Below, piece by piece: positions 55,153 to 64,000 of a stretch of DNA of 64,000 bases. This DNA comes from Bombella saccharophila (GTDB lineage: Bacteria; Pseudomonadota; Alphaproteobacteria; Acetobacterales; Acetobacteraceae), in assembly GCF_026385475.1 (NCBI RefSeq), contig NZ_JANIDW010000001.1, positions 62,001 to 126,000 of the forward strand, given 5' to 3'. How positions within the stretch are numbered: the stretch's first letter is position 1; every line of letters starts with the position of its first letter. The notes below the pieces were generated by a model. That model did no database searches. It was not told where the DNA came from and worked only from the letters and a program-made list of their open reading frames with translations. The translations under genes and the position numbers were made by a program.

Positions 55153-58100
55153 ATGAACTGGCAGCCAATGGTACGCCGTGTGGCGTTTGGTCTTTTAATC
55201 CCATTTGTTGGGGTGTTATTGGCTGTGGCTCTGCTTTTGGGGCGGTTAGCGCAGGGACCGTTGGATGTGACGGGTCTATCCCATCGGTGGGGTGGGGCGT
55301 TAACACATATAGGCGGGGGGACATTGCAATGGGAGCGCATGGCCCTCGCATGGCAACCGCAAAAGGGCGGTCACTCCTCCAAATTATTATTGCAGTTTGA
55401 TAATATTCGCTTCATCGCTCCTTCTGCTCCTATACAGCATATAGAGCATGTGGGGTTTACCTTTAAATTAGCTTCTCTATTGCGTGGGACGGTGAGGGCG
55501 CGCTCGCTTGAGGTGCAAGGGGTCAATGTAACCCTGATAAAGACCTTACAAGGCCGTGTGCAGGTTGCAGGGATGGGGCGTAATGCACGGACGCATCATC
55601 GCTCTGGGGGGGCTGAGTCCTTCGCTTCGCTCGTGCCGTATCATCTTACTATGCATGATATTCATCTCACCATGTTGGATGAGGCTCAACCAGATGCCTC
55701 TTTGGTGATGAGTATGCCGGATATGCAAGCGGATTATACAACGCGGAGCGGCTGGCAAGGCCAATTTGCGCTTTCTCTTCGTGGGCCGGGCTTGGTGGAA
55801 GGCTTGGATATCGCGACGGTGCAGATTAAGGGCGATATTGCCCCAGAGGGGAGCGGGAAAAGCCATTGGCACTTCACTCTTTCCCCTATGCGCTTGCCCG
55901 CTTTGGCCCCGTGGATTCCTGTGGCGAATGAGCAGAAGAAAGGGCTTCTAGTCGCTAATCTGCCGCTTGCTTTTCAGCTAGAAGGGCAGTTTCAGCAACG
56001 CGGTGTGTTAGGAGCGTTCGAGACGCTTAGTGGCACAGTTGAGGCTGGGGCGGGGGAGGTTATTCGGCCGGGGAAGATGCCTTTCCGTGTGTCATCGGCT
56101 CGGTCGCGCTTCACCTTTGGGCCGGCTCATGCTGATAAGCCCGAGCCGTGGGCATTGGCCCTGCATACGGATCTAACTGCTCTGGATTCCCATGAGATTC
56201 CTGTCCCATTTGTTATTGATGCTCATGGCGAAATGGACCATCTACAGCATGCACATAATGTCAGCATGACGGTAGATGGTAAGGTTGCTGCCTTCGATTT
56301 TGCAACATTAGCGAGCGTCTGGCCAGAAGGGGCCGCTCGCGGTGCGCGGCGTTGGATGACAACCAATATGACTGCCGGGCGGGGGGATCATCTCCGGCTT
56401 ATCCTCTATTTCTCCAGTACAACGGGTTTAGCGGGGTTGGATGTCCATGCTTTGGATGGTGATTTGATTGGCCATGGGCTGAATGTGACATGGTTAGATA
56501 ATATGCCCCAAGTAACGGGGGAATATGCTCATGCCCATTTCATAGGGCCAGAGACATTGCAAATAGACCTTCAGCACGGCCATATTGCTGACGGTAAAGG
56601 CGGTATGGTTTTGCTGCCTTCTGGGCGCATTATATTGAGTGATTTGTTACATCATGAACAAATGGGTGAGTTCTCTTTGGGGATAGAGGGCAAATTACCA
56701 CCTTTTTTATATATTTTATCATATCCCCGTTTGAATCTCTTAGCCCGTCATCCTGTTGACCCGGCGACAACGCAGGGCGAGATGAAGGGAACTTTTACAA
56801 TCAAATTACCGCTTAAAAAACATGTCAGTATGAAGGAGTTGCAGTTCGGGGCAGCGTTTGACATTCACGATATTGGGATAGCGATGCCCGGTATTGACCA
56901 TGTACAGCAAGGGTGGGGACGGCTTTCTATTAATGAGACTAGCCTGACGATTAAAGGCGGGGCGGTTTTTCGTGGTCTTACAGTAGCGGGGAGTGTGTTT
57001 GATAGTTTCCAATCCAATATTGCAGGGCGTTTGTTATTGAAGGCTGATTTAACCGCCCCGCTTGGTGTAGCGGAGTTTCGCACCCTTGGGGTGCCTGCCT
57101 CTATTGCGCGGCCTTCCGTGTTAAAAGGTAAAGCGCAAAGTCATGTTGTGTATGAACAATATGGATTAGGCAACAAGCATAAACGTACGAAGGCTCAATT
57201 ACAGCTAGACCTTACGCCGCTCGCTGTGACAGCTTCTTTCTGGCAGAAGCCCGCCGGGGTGGATGCAGGTTTAGTTGGGACAATCCTATGGGAGAATGGT
57301 AAGCTTGTCGGGTTGGATGATGTGCAAGCGCATGGGCCGCAGATTGCTTTAAAGGCGGAGGGGCGCGTGCGGCAAGGGCAGGTGGGCGGTGTTCATCTGA
57401 CGCACTTTCAACTTGGCCGGACAGAGGGCAACGCTGTGTTAGACTGGCCTTTAAAGGGTGATCTGACAGCACGTTATCAAGCGAATATTCAAGCAGAGCT
57501 TTTAGACCTTACCCCATGGTGGGGGAAGAAGAAGGGGCAACCTGTTGCGAAGCCTCCTGCGGGTGCGGGTAAATCGCCATCCAAATCGCGCACATCTTTC
57601 CTCCCAGCGGGGACGTGGAAGGTGAGTCTGGAGGCTGATAAAGTCTTTTATGGAAAGGCGAAAACGGCCTCTCATGTCATAGTGCGTGCGCAATGGGCGG
57701 CTCACCATGTAACAGAGCTTGCCTTGCATATACGCCAACCTAATCCGCTCGCTTTTGACCTCAGCCCCATCCCCGGGCAGAAGGGCGCGTATGATGTGAA
57801 GTTTACGGTAGCGGATTTTGGGGCTTGGCTGGCCTCCCTTGGGGTTTATCAGCAACTTACCGGTGGTACGGTGGATTTGGAGGGGCGCTGTCAGCCTGTA
57901 GTACCGGGAAGCTCGGTGACGGAGGCAGAGCAAACAATGGGTATAGGCCTTGGTCTGCCTCCTTTTACGGGGACGCTTAAAATAGACCATCTAAACTTAG
58001 AGCATCCGCCAACACCCTTAGTTGTGGCTACCTTTGCTGCCCCCTTGCATTGGGGGCAGATCTCACGGGAACGTTTTGAGGATGTGCGCCTTCGTGCGTC

Positions 58101-58395
58101 GTTCCATATGGCGGGGAACCAATTGGACGTGGAGGATGGCCGAGCCAGCAATGCCATCTTTGGGGGCACGATGAAAGGGCAGGTCGATCTCGGGCAGGAG
58201 ATGTTGCATATGCAAGGGACGCTCTCGCCATTCTTTGGGGTGAATCAAGCCGCAGGGAGCGTCTTTGGGGCTAAAAAAGGCAGTGGGGCCATGGCGGTGA
58301 CCTATAAGCTAGAGGGGAGTTTTGCCAAACCCGCCTTGCATGTTAATTATCTCTCAGCATTTGTGCCGGCTATATTAAGGCGTTTGTTCGAGTAG
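55153..58395 (+). CDS. AsmA/YhdP-like large envelope protein
   Basis: 1080-residue protein with one N-terminal TM segment (about residues 10-35, LIPFVGVLLAVALLLGRL) and a very long periplasmic part, rich in beta strands with no repeats that I can name. The C-terminal end (from ~900) resembles the AsmA-like domain: FTGTLKIDHLNLEHPP, LDVEDGRASNAIFGG and MAVTYKLEGSFAKPALHVNY. Lysine/serine linkers such as KSPSKSRT occur near residue 800. YhdP-type proteins bridge inner and outer membranes for phospholipid transport; that role is inferred from family. It lies 38 bases after the peroxiredoxin gene. Confidence 0.82.
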   Translation: MNWQPMVRRVAFGLLIPFVGVLLAVALLLGRLAQGPLDVTGLSHRWGGALTHIGGGTLQWERMALAWQPQKGGHSSKLLLQFDNIRFIAPSAPIQHIEHVGFTFKLASLLRGTVRARSLEVQGVNVTLIKTLQGRVQVAGMGRNARTHHRSGGAESFASLVPYHLTMHDIHLTMLDEAQPDASLVMSMPDMQADYTTRSGWQGQFALSLRGPGLVEGLDIATVQIKGDIAPEGSGKSHWHFTLSPMRLPALAPWIPVANEQKKGLLVANLPLAFQLEGQFQQRGVLGAFETLSGTVEAGAGEVIRPGKMPFRVSSARSRFTFGPAHADKPEPWALALHTDLTALDSHEIPVPFVIDAHGEMDHLQHAHNVSMTVDGKVAAFDFATLASVWPEGAARGARRWMTTNMTAGRGDHLRLILYFSSTTGLAGLDVHALDGDLIGHGLNVTWLDNMPQVTGEYAHAHFIGPETLQIDLQHGHIADGKGGMVLLPSGRIILSDLLHHEQMGEFSLGIEGKLPPFLYILSYPRLNLLARHPVDPATTQGEMKGTFTIKLPLKKHVSMKELQFGAAFDIHDIGIAMPGIDHVQQGWGRLSINETSLTIKGGAVFRGLTVAGSVFDSFQSNIAGRLLLKADLTAPLGVAEFRTLGVPASIARPSVLKGKAQSHVVYEQYGLGNKHKRTKAQLQLDLTPLAVTASFWQKPAGVDAGLVGTILWENGKLVGLDDVQAHGPQIALKAEGRVRQGQVGGVHLTHFQLGRTEGNAVLDWPLKGDLTARYQANIQAELLDLTPWWGKKKGQPVAKPPAGAGKSPSKSRTSFLPAGTWKVSLEADKVFYGKAKTASHVIVRAQWAAHHVTELALHIRQPNPLAFDLSPIPGQKGAYDVKFTVADFGAWLASLGVYQQLTGGTVDLEGRCQPVVPGSSVTEAEQTMGIGLGLPPFTGTLKIDHLNLEHPPTPLVVATFAAPLHWGQISRERFEDVRLRASFHMAGNQLDVEDGRASNAIFGGTMKGQVDLGQEMLHMQGTLSPFFGVNQAAGSVFGAKKGSGAMAVTYKLEGSFAKPALHVNYLSAFVPAILRRLFE

Positions 58396-58448
58396 CTTTT
58401 ATCATCAAGGCTGTCGGATAAATGTGAGAGAGGATGAGGGCGGAGATT

Positions 58449-59813
58449 ATGGCGGATCTCTTTGGTAGGTCTCCCTCAGAGGAGCCAGAGGCGGGAGCGG
58501 CATTGCCACGCCGTGGGGCTGCTATAGGGCATAAGGCGGGGACGCAGCCTTTAGCAGACCGATTGCGCCCGCAACATCTAGGGGATGTTCGCGGTCAAGA
58601 GCATCTCTTAGGGCCAGAAGGCACGCTGACACGGATGTTAGAGAGCGGCCATCTCTCAAGCTTAATCCTCTGGGGTGGGCCGGGCTGTGGTAAGACGACC
58701 ATTGCTCAGCTTCTCGCCGCTCAAGCTGGGTTGTTTTATACGAAAATCTCAGCCGTCTTTTCAGGCGTGGCAGATTTAAAAAAGGCGTTTGAGGAAGCAC
58801 GGCGCAAAGCAGAGGCTACCGGGCGGGGGACGCTATTATTTGTTGATGAGATTCACCGTTTTAATCGGGCGCAGCAAGATGGCTTCCTCCCCTATGTGGA
58901 GCGCGGCACGGTCGTATTGGTGGGAGCGACAACGGAGAACCCCTCCTTTGCGCTGAACTCCGCTCTTTTATCGCGTTGTCAGGTCTTGGTGTTGCATCGT
59001 CTTGATGATGAGGCGTTGGAGCAATTATTGTGCCGTGCCGAGGGGGAGATAGGCCGCACCCTCCCGCTCACCAAGGAAGGACGGGCCTCACTAAGGGCAA
59101 TGGCGGATGGGGATGGGCGTTATCTGCTTAATATGGTGGAGCAGCTTTTATCGCTTACAAAAGCAGATACGCAGCCACTTACCCCGGAGGCTTTAGCGCG
59201 CTCCTTAGCCCGCCGTCCTGTTTTGTATGATAAAGATAGGGATGAGCATTATAATCTTATCTCTGCGTTGCATAAATCATTGCGTGGTAGTGATCCTGAC
59301 GCGGCCCTTTATTGGTTTGCCCGTATGTTAGAAGGGGGGGAGGACCCGCGCTATATTGCCCGCCGTCTTGTGCGTTTTGCGAGTGAGGATATTGGCGAGG
59401 CTGACCCAACCTCTCTGCCGCTCGCGCAAGCTGGGGCGACAGCTTATGAGCGTCTTGGCTCGCCAGAGGGGGAGGTCGCATTAGCGCAGGTTGTGGTGCA
59501 TCTTGCTGTGGCGTCTAAGTCGAATGCTGTTTACAAAGCGTATAACCAAGCACGGGCTTTAGCCAAACAGACAGGGAGCCTCATGCCGCCTGCACATATT
59601 CGCAACGCCCCAACAGCGTTGATGAAGGAGCTAGGCTATAATAAAGGTTATGAGTATGACCATGATTATGAGGATGGTGTCTCTGGCCAAAATTACTTTC
59701 CAGAAGGGATGGAGCGCGTGACGCTTTATGAGCCGGTTGATCGTGGTTTTGAAAAAAGAATTCGCGAGCGTCTGGACATGTTGACGCAGAAACGGGCATC
59801 TCGCCAATCATGA
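58449..59813 (+). CDS. rarA: Replication-associated recombination protein RarA/MgsA
   Basis: 454-residue AAA+ ATPase. RLRPQHLGDVRGQEHLLGPE opens the family, ILWGGPGCGKTTIAQLLA is Walker A, LLFVDEIHRFNRAQQDG is Walker B, and GATTENPSFALNSALLSRC is a sensor region. The C-terminal RarA domain has LISALHKSLRGSDPDAALYW. The upstream ATG at 58434 has its purine-rich sequence touching the start, so the ATG at 58449 is preferred. It overlaps the next gene by four bases (ATGA). Confidence 0.94.
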   Translation: MADLFGRSPSEEPEAGAALPRRGAAIGHKAGTQPLADRLRPQHLGDVRGQEHLLGPEGTLTRMLESGHLSSLILWGGPGCGKTTIAQLLAAQAGLFYTKISAVFSGVADLKKAFEEARRKAEATGRGTLLFVDEIHRFNRAQQDGFLPYVERGTVVLVGATTENPSFALNSALLSRCQVLVLHRLDDEALEQLLCRAEGEIGRTLPLTKEGRASLRAMADGDGRYLLNMVEQLLSLTKADTQPLTPEALARSLARRPVLYDKDRDEHYNLISALHKSLRGSDPDAALYWFARMLEGGEDPRYIARRLVRFASEDIGEADPTSLPLAQAGATAYERLGSPEGEVALAQVVVHLAVASKSNAVYKAYNQARALAKQTGSLMPPAHIRNAPTALMKELGYNKGYEYDHDYEDGVSGQNYFPEGMERVTLYEPVDRGFEKRIRERLDMLTQKRASRQS

Positions 59814-60781
59814 GTGTTCAGAATCGTATTGTCAGTGAGGATGAGGCCGATTTACGCCTTGATCGCTGGTTCCGCCGTCATTATCCCAATTTGACCCAAG
59901 GCGGGTTGCAGAAATTATGCCGTAAAGGGCAGGTGCGGGTTGATGGTGGGCGTGTACAACCTAATAAACGGCTTTACCCCGGCCAGAGCATCCGCATCCC
60001 GCCTCTGCCAGACCAAAGCCGCCCGGCCCCGCCGCCACCGCCTAACCCAGAGCTTATCCAACAAATGCGGGATATGATTCTGTATGAGGATGAGCAGCTC
60101 ATTGTGTTGAACAAACCCTCTGGTCTGGCAACACAAGGCGGCCCCGGCATTACCGTACATGTGGATATGATGTTGGAAGGGTTGCGCCCTGAAGGGGGCG
60201 AGAAGCCCCGGCTTGTTCACCGTATCGACCGGGATACATCAGGGTTGCTCCTTGTGGCGCGGACGCCCGGCGTTGCGGCGAAGTTGGCGGCGGCTTTTCG
60301 TAGTCGTGAGGTGAGCAAGACCTATTGGGCGGTTGTGGTGGGGCGTCCCACACCGCCAGAGGGCGTTATTGATCAGCCTTTGGCCAAAGTAGGGGCTGGT
60401 GGGGCCTCGCTCATCGTGCCAGTAGAGCGCGGCGATGAGGATGCGATGAGTGCTAAAAGTGCTTATGAGACGCTCGATGCCACGGGTAAGCGGTTTAGCT
60501 GGCTGGCCCTTTCACCATGGACGGGGCGGACGCATCAATTACGCGTCCATACAGAGAGCTTAGGCACGCCTATTTTGGGGGACCCGCGCTATGGCGGGGC
60601 CGCAGCGCATGTGGAGGGTTTCCCCGACCGGTTGCATCTTCATGCGCGTATGCTGGCCTTCCCCCACCCAGCAGGGGGACGGTTGGAGGTTACGGCTCCT
60701 TTGCCGCCGCATATGCAAGAGACGTTTCAGATGTTGGGGTTTATCGCAGGTGATACCCCTAAGCCCCGCCGTAGCCGTTAA
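59810..60781 (+). CDS. RluA-family pseudouridine synthase (RluC-like)
   Basis: 323-residue rRNA modification enzyme. An S4 domain (LRLDRWFRRHYPNLTQGGL, residues ~15-75) precedes the catalytic RluA domain, where HRIDRDTSGLLLVARTP contains the catalytic Asp in RxDxxTSG. WTGRTHQLRVHTESLG and GDPRYGG are also typical. With an S4 domain it fits RluC/RluD-like enzymes; the exact rRNA sites are not predictable. The start overlaps the rarA stop codon, so they are coupled. Confidence 0.93.
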   Translation: MSVQNRIVSEDEADLRLDRWFRRHYPNLTQGGLQKLCRKGQVRVDGGRVQPNKRLYPGQSIRIPPLPDQSRPAPPPPPNPELIQQMRDMILYEDEQLIVLNKPSGLATQGGPGITVHVDMMLEGLRPEGGEKPRLVHRIDRDTSGLLLVARTPGVAAKLAAAFRSREVSKTYWAVVVGRPTPPEGVIDQPLAKVGAGGASLIVPVERGDEDAMSAKSAYETLDATGKRFSWLALSPWTGRTHQLRVHTESLGTPILGDPRYGGAAAHVEGFPDRLHLHARMLAFPHPAGGRLEVTAPLPPHMQETFQMLGFIAGDTPKPRRSR

Positions 60782-60840
60782 GATGGTGGGGCGTTGGTTT
60801 TACCCAAGCCCGATGTGAAAGAAGGAAAGGGAAGAGGCTG

Positions 60841-63570
60841 ATGAAAAAACTAGCAGCCAGTCTGATAGGGTTGGTGGTCGTGCTGACAGGCATCAGCCTT
60901 GCCCCACAGTTTTTGATAGACCAAAACCATTTGCGTGAGCGGGTGACGGCGGTGTTCCAAGCCCAAACAGGCTTAGAGCTTAAAATGGGAGAGACGTCTT
61001 TTCAGCTCTTACCATGGCCGTCTTTCCAAGCGACAAATGTGGTGTTGACGCGCCCGGGTTGCTCGCCCTTTGTTGTGGCGCGGTCTGTCCATGCGGATAT
61101 GTCTTTATTTGCGTTGTTAAATCGTGATGTTTCTTTTCAAGATTTCACGATCAATGGGGCAGGGGTTATGCTCCATCGGGCAAGCGAGGGGCAATGTTCT
61201 ACATGGCTGCCGGTGATGTCTCAGCCGGCACAAGGTGGGGCTGTTCCTGCTGCTATGCCGGGCCATCTTCTCCCGCGGTGGAAGGTAAGCTTTGGGGCTT
61301 TGCATCTAAAGAACGCGACCCTCTCATGGCAGGATGATCTCTCAGATGGAGAGGTGCCGATTAGTGGTCGTGTTCAGATCACGCGTTTGGAATTAGAGGG
61401 TATGCGCAGTGCCAGCCCGTGGGTGGATCTAAGCGGGCAGTATGAGCATACGCCCTTTACGTTGCGTGGGCGTATGGGGCCGTTGGAGCGTTTGCTCTCT
61501 GCCAAAGCAGAGCAAAAGGGGCCGTGGCCTTTCAGCCTTGGTATGACGTTAGGAGATGGCACGCAACAGGACCATGCTACTTTAGATGGAACAATGAGCG
61601 ATGCGCATCGTCTGCAGGGCTTAGCTTTTACGCTGGAAGGACATTGGGCTTCCCTTAAACGCTTGCATCGTCTGTTTCCGCATTTTATGCCGGTGGAGAT
61701 GGAGCAGCTTGATGGCACGCTGCGCCTTCATGCAGTTGATGTTCCGCATAAGGTTGATGCTGGGCTTGATAAAGGGGCTGATGTCGCTTTGACGGATGCT
61801 CTGTTGCATGTGCCACAGCGTTTGCGCCCTGATGTGATTCATCTCCATTTAGGGCATGTAACGGCTCCAACAGGGCTTCAGCTACGCGATGTGCGTTTGG
61901 ATGCTGAGAACGGACAAGCCCCTCTTATTATGCAGGGTAAGGCCACCAAGGGGCGGTATGCGTGGCTCTTCCATGGGGAGGTGCAAAGCTTACAGCAAGC
62001 GGTAATGGCTGGGTTGCCGGGTGATTCTACCCCTGTGATGGTGAAGATGGAGCTGCAAGGTGAGGACAAAACGTTAGCGAGCCTTTTTAACCAAAGTGAC
62101 ACGGAAAAAGGGAATGCCGCGCAAGAGCATGTTTCGTTCGCTCTGCAAGGGCAAATAGGGCGGACGGGCAGTATGCTGGATGTCTCCGGCCAAGCGCATC
62201 TTTTGCAATTACCTGATTGGGGATGGTTCTCTGGCCTTTTGCTGCATGATGTCCATTTAAAAGGCCAGCTCGCTTTTGGGGCGATAGAGGAGGCGGGCCT
62301 GCCGTCTGTCACACTGCATGATCTAGTTTTTGAAAGTCAGGAGATCGGTGGGAGCGCGGCTATGGTAGTGCCTGCTCCTCTCGGCGCGGCAGGGCTGACA
62401 GGGCAGATACATCTTGCCCATATGGATGAGACGCGCTTTCACTATGCGCCGATTATGGAGTTTGCGGGGGGCGCGGCGGAGCCGTCTGTGCCGACTTTAT
62501 CACTCGGTGCTGCGCTCAAAACAGTGGAGCAACCCCCTGCTACGTCTATGCCCTCAGGAGAGAGTCGCTCGTCGGGGGATCGTTATATAGGTGCGCAATA
62601 TGCTGGCTCTCACGAGATGGAAGCGGAGGCTCATAGAGGGCAATCTCATGCAGAGGCGGCTTTTGCAAACCTCCCGGGCCATGATGGCCCTCTGGCGCGT
62701 TGGTTAGGGGCTCTGGCCGTCCAACCCTTGGATATAGATTTTACGGCTGATCATCTCCAAAGTACGGAGGTAGAGTACCAAGGGCTGCACCTGCATCTTT
62801 TAGGGCATGAGGGGCATCTTGTTCTTTCTGTCCTAGGGGGGGCGGTGCAAACTGTATCATTATCGGGCGAGATCGTGCTTGATGGCTCTACTGAACCTTT
62901 GCGGATGGGCATGAAAGCGGACCCGCTCATTTTGCCCGCACGTTGGGTGCAGTTGGCGTTAAACCAGCCTGTTACGGTGGAGGGGCCAATTCAACTTGTA
63001 GGGGCTTTAGGGACGGAAGGTGCGCATCCATCTGACCTTTTGCAAGCGATTGAAGGGCAGATGGGCCTCTCCATTGTGGATGGGCGTATCCATCGGGAGG
63101 TTTTAGCCCCCTTAGCAGGCCCCGCGGCACGGTTGCTCAAGCTGGGTGATGGCACTATGGGCCTGCGCTGTGCTGCGGGCGTGGTGCAGTTTAACCATGG
63201 GCAGGTTCATTTTGGGGATATGGCTTTGGAGGTCAAACATCTTTCGGTCCTTGGGCAGGGCAGTATGGCCTTGGCAGACCAAAGCTATACGCTTCAGCTT
63301 ATGCCCCATGTTAGTGTGATTGGAGCGGATTTCTCCACACCATTGCTGCTGGAGGGTAAAGGGGGAAGCGTCCATATCGGTACAGCAGGGAAAGATGGCG
63401 TCCCCGCTTTGCCCCCGCTTGATACAGCAAAATTTGGTGATGATGCTTGCGCTTATGCTGTGCAACAAGCACGCGCAGGGCGGCAAGGTTTGCCCCTACC
63501 TGAGCGGGAGCAAGACCATGGCGGTGGTGCAGGGGGTATCCTGCGTGCGCTTGGCCTTGGTGGGCATTAA
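60841..63570 (+). CDS. AsmA family protein
   Basis: 909-residue protein of the AsmA-like family. The N-terminal TM/signal anchor (AASLIGLVVVLTGISLAPQ) is followed by GETSFQLLPWPSFQATNVVL, which matches the AsmA N-terminal domain, and a long beta-rich periplasmic region. A polar, low-complexity linker (residues ~560-605) separates the C-terminal AsmA domain, which contains SDLLQAIEGQMGLSIVDGRI. Family members are thought to take part in outer-membrane lipid homeostasis. It is the second AsmA-type gene within 6 kb and lies between rluC-like and ATP12 genes. Confidence 0.88.
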   Translation: MKKLAASLIGLVVVLTGISLAPQFLIDQNHLRERVTAVFQAQTGLELKMGETSFQLLPWPSFQATNVVLTRPGCSPFVVARSVHADMSLFALLNRDVSFQDFTINGAGVMLHRASEGQCSTWLPVMSQPAQGGAVPAAMPGHLLPRWKVSFGALHLKNATLSWQDDLSDGEVPISGRVQITRLELEGMRSASPWVDLSGQYEHTPFTLRGRMGPLERLLSAKAEQKGPWPFSLGMTLGDGTQQDHATLDGTMSDAHRLQGLAFTLEGHWASLKRLHRLFPHFMPVEMEQLDGTLRLHAVDVPHKVDAGLDKGADVALTDALLHVPQRLRPDVIHLHLGHVTAPTGLQLRDVRLDAENGQAPLIMQGKATKGRYAWLFHGEVQSLQQAVMAGLPGDSTPVMVKMELQGEDKTLASLFNQSDTEKGNAAQEHVSFALQGQIGRTGSMLDVSGQAHLLQLPDWGWFSGLLLHDVHLKGQLAFGAIEEAGLPSVTLHDLVFESQEIGGSAAMVVPAPLGAAGLTGQIHLAHMDETRFHYAPIMEFAGGAAEPSVPTLSLGAALKTVEQPPATSMPSGESRSSGDRYIGAQYAGSHEMEAEAHRGQSHAEAAFANLPGHDGPLARWLGALAVQPLDIDFTADHLQSTEVEYQGLHLHLLGHEGHLVLSVLGGAVQTVSLSGEIVLDGSTEPLRMGMKADPLILPARWVQLALNQPVTVEGPIQLVGALGTEGAHPSDLLQAIEGQMGLSIVDGRIHREVLAPLAGPAARLLKLGDGTMGLRCAAGVVQFNHGQVHFGDMALEVKHLSVLGQGSMALADQSYTLQLMPHVSVIGADFSTPLLLEGKGGSVHIGTAGKDGVPALPPLDTAKFGDDACAYAVQQARAGRQGLPLPEREQDHGGGAGGILRALGLGGH

Positions 63571-63587
63571 AGAGAAGGGGGTAGAGC

Positions 63588-64000
63588 GTGGTACAAGCGC
63601 GTAAACGCTTTTGGAAGCATGTAACCGTTGGGCCGGTCGGAGATGATGGGCGACAAGGCGTGTTGCTAGATGGCCGGCCCGTGCGCTTACCTGCGGGCGC
63701 TGTGCTGGCGGTATCGTCCTCCGCCCTGGCTCATGCTCTGGGGGAGGAGTGGCGGCAGATTGCTGAAGGAGCGCATTTCACCCCTGATGATTTGGTGCTG
63801 ACGCGTATTACCGGGAGTTATATTGAGCGTATTTTGCCCGACCGTACTGCGACAGAAGCCGTTCTCTATGGCTATGGGATTGATGATAATCTCTGTTACC
63901 AAAGCGAGGCGCAGGATGGGGCTTTAGTTAGGCGCATCCTTGCTTGGGCAGCGGAGCAAGGGTTACATCCTGCCATGACTGAGGCGGTGATGCCGCTAGA
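63588..64000 (+). CDS. ATP12 family F1-ATPase assembly chaperone, 3' end outside window
   Basis: 137 codons are visible of a protein normally about 235 long. The GTG at 63588 follows a GAGAAGGGGG sequence. RKRFWKHVTVGPVGDDGRQG, then VLLDGRPVRLPAGAVLAV, EEWRQIAEG and GIDDNLCYQSEAQDG are the family blocks. In alphaproteobacteria ATP12 assists F1 alpha/beta assembly. It begins 17 bases after the AsmA gene and may be co-transcribed. Confidence 0.9.
   Translation, partial: MVQARKRFWKHVTVGPVGDDGRQGVLLDGRPVRLPAGAVLAVSSSALAHALGEEWRQIAEGAHFTPDDLVLTRITGSYIERILPDRTATEAVLYGYGIDDNLCYQSEAQDGALVRRILAWAAEQGLHPAMTEAVMPL

Overview
The window looks like a piece of an alphaproteobacterial chromosome, most likely from an acetic acid bacterium (Acetobacteraceae, perhaps a Bombella/Saccharibacter-like lineage; the family is a fair inference, the genus a guess). 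The reasons are a C4-pathway 5-aminolevulinate synthase, a CobW/WD40 pair, a DUF1489 gene, an ATP12-type F1 chaperone gene, and three tandem Hint-domain proteins of a type common in acetic acid bacteria. Coding density is high. I recognised no tRNA, rRNA, insertion sequence, CRISPR array or prophage.

Layout. 1-13.2 kb is housekeeping: the 3' end of pnp, a flavin-dependent nitronate monooxygenase-like gene, pdxH, a TIM-barrel gene, DUF1489, hemW, kup, yggS, rsmB, cysK, a rhodanese and a DUF2272 lipoprotein. 13.3-19.8 kb is an AT-richer accessory block with a small lipoprotein gene and three paralogous Hint-domain genes in tandem, separated by AT-rich spacers. 20-27 kb holds an aldo/keto reductase, a CobW metal chaperone coupled to a WD40 gene, a ClC channel and two coupled cation diffusion facilitators, one with a His-rich tail. 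27.1-34.7 kb holds an FAD-dependent oxidoreductase, a decayed autotransporter remnant and an intact 1850-residue autotransporter. 34.8-40 kb holds an MFS transporter, hemA and a two-partner-secretion transporter (TpsB) coupled to a small secreted protein of unknown function.

40.2-51.3 kb returns to core metabolism: a small unknown gene, cvpA-purF, fumC with malic enzyme, and an eight-gene cytochrome c maturation operon in the order ccmC-D-E-F-G-H-I plus a zinc-ribbon membrane protein. The short ccmD was found by hand translation. ccmA and ccmB are not in the window. 51.4-64 kb contains EVE and EcsC genes, aat, a secreted protein, a peroxiredoxin, a giant AsmA/YhdP-like protein, rarA, an RluA-family synthase, a second AsmA protein and the start of an ATP12-like gene.

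The most interesting regions are the three Hint paralogs (the middle one has an N-terminal domain unusually rich in cysteine), the autotransporter beside the ghost of a second one, and the TpsB operon without a visible TpsA. Several starts were moved from the longest reading frame on the basis of ribosome binding sites, notably Hint copy 3 (GTG at 19790), cobW, both CDF genes, pdxH, cysK and ccmC.
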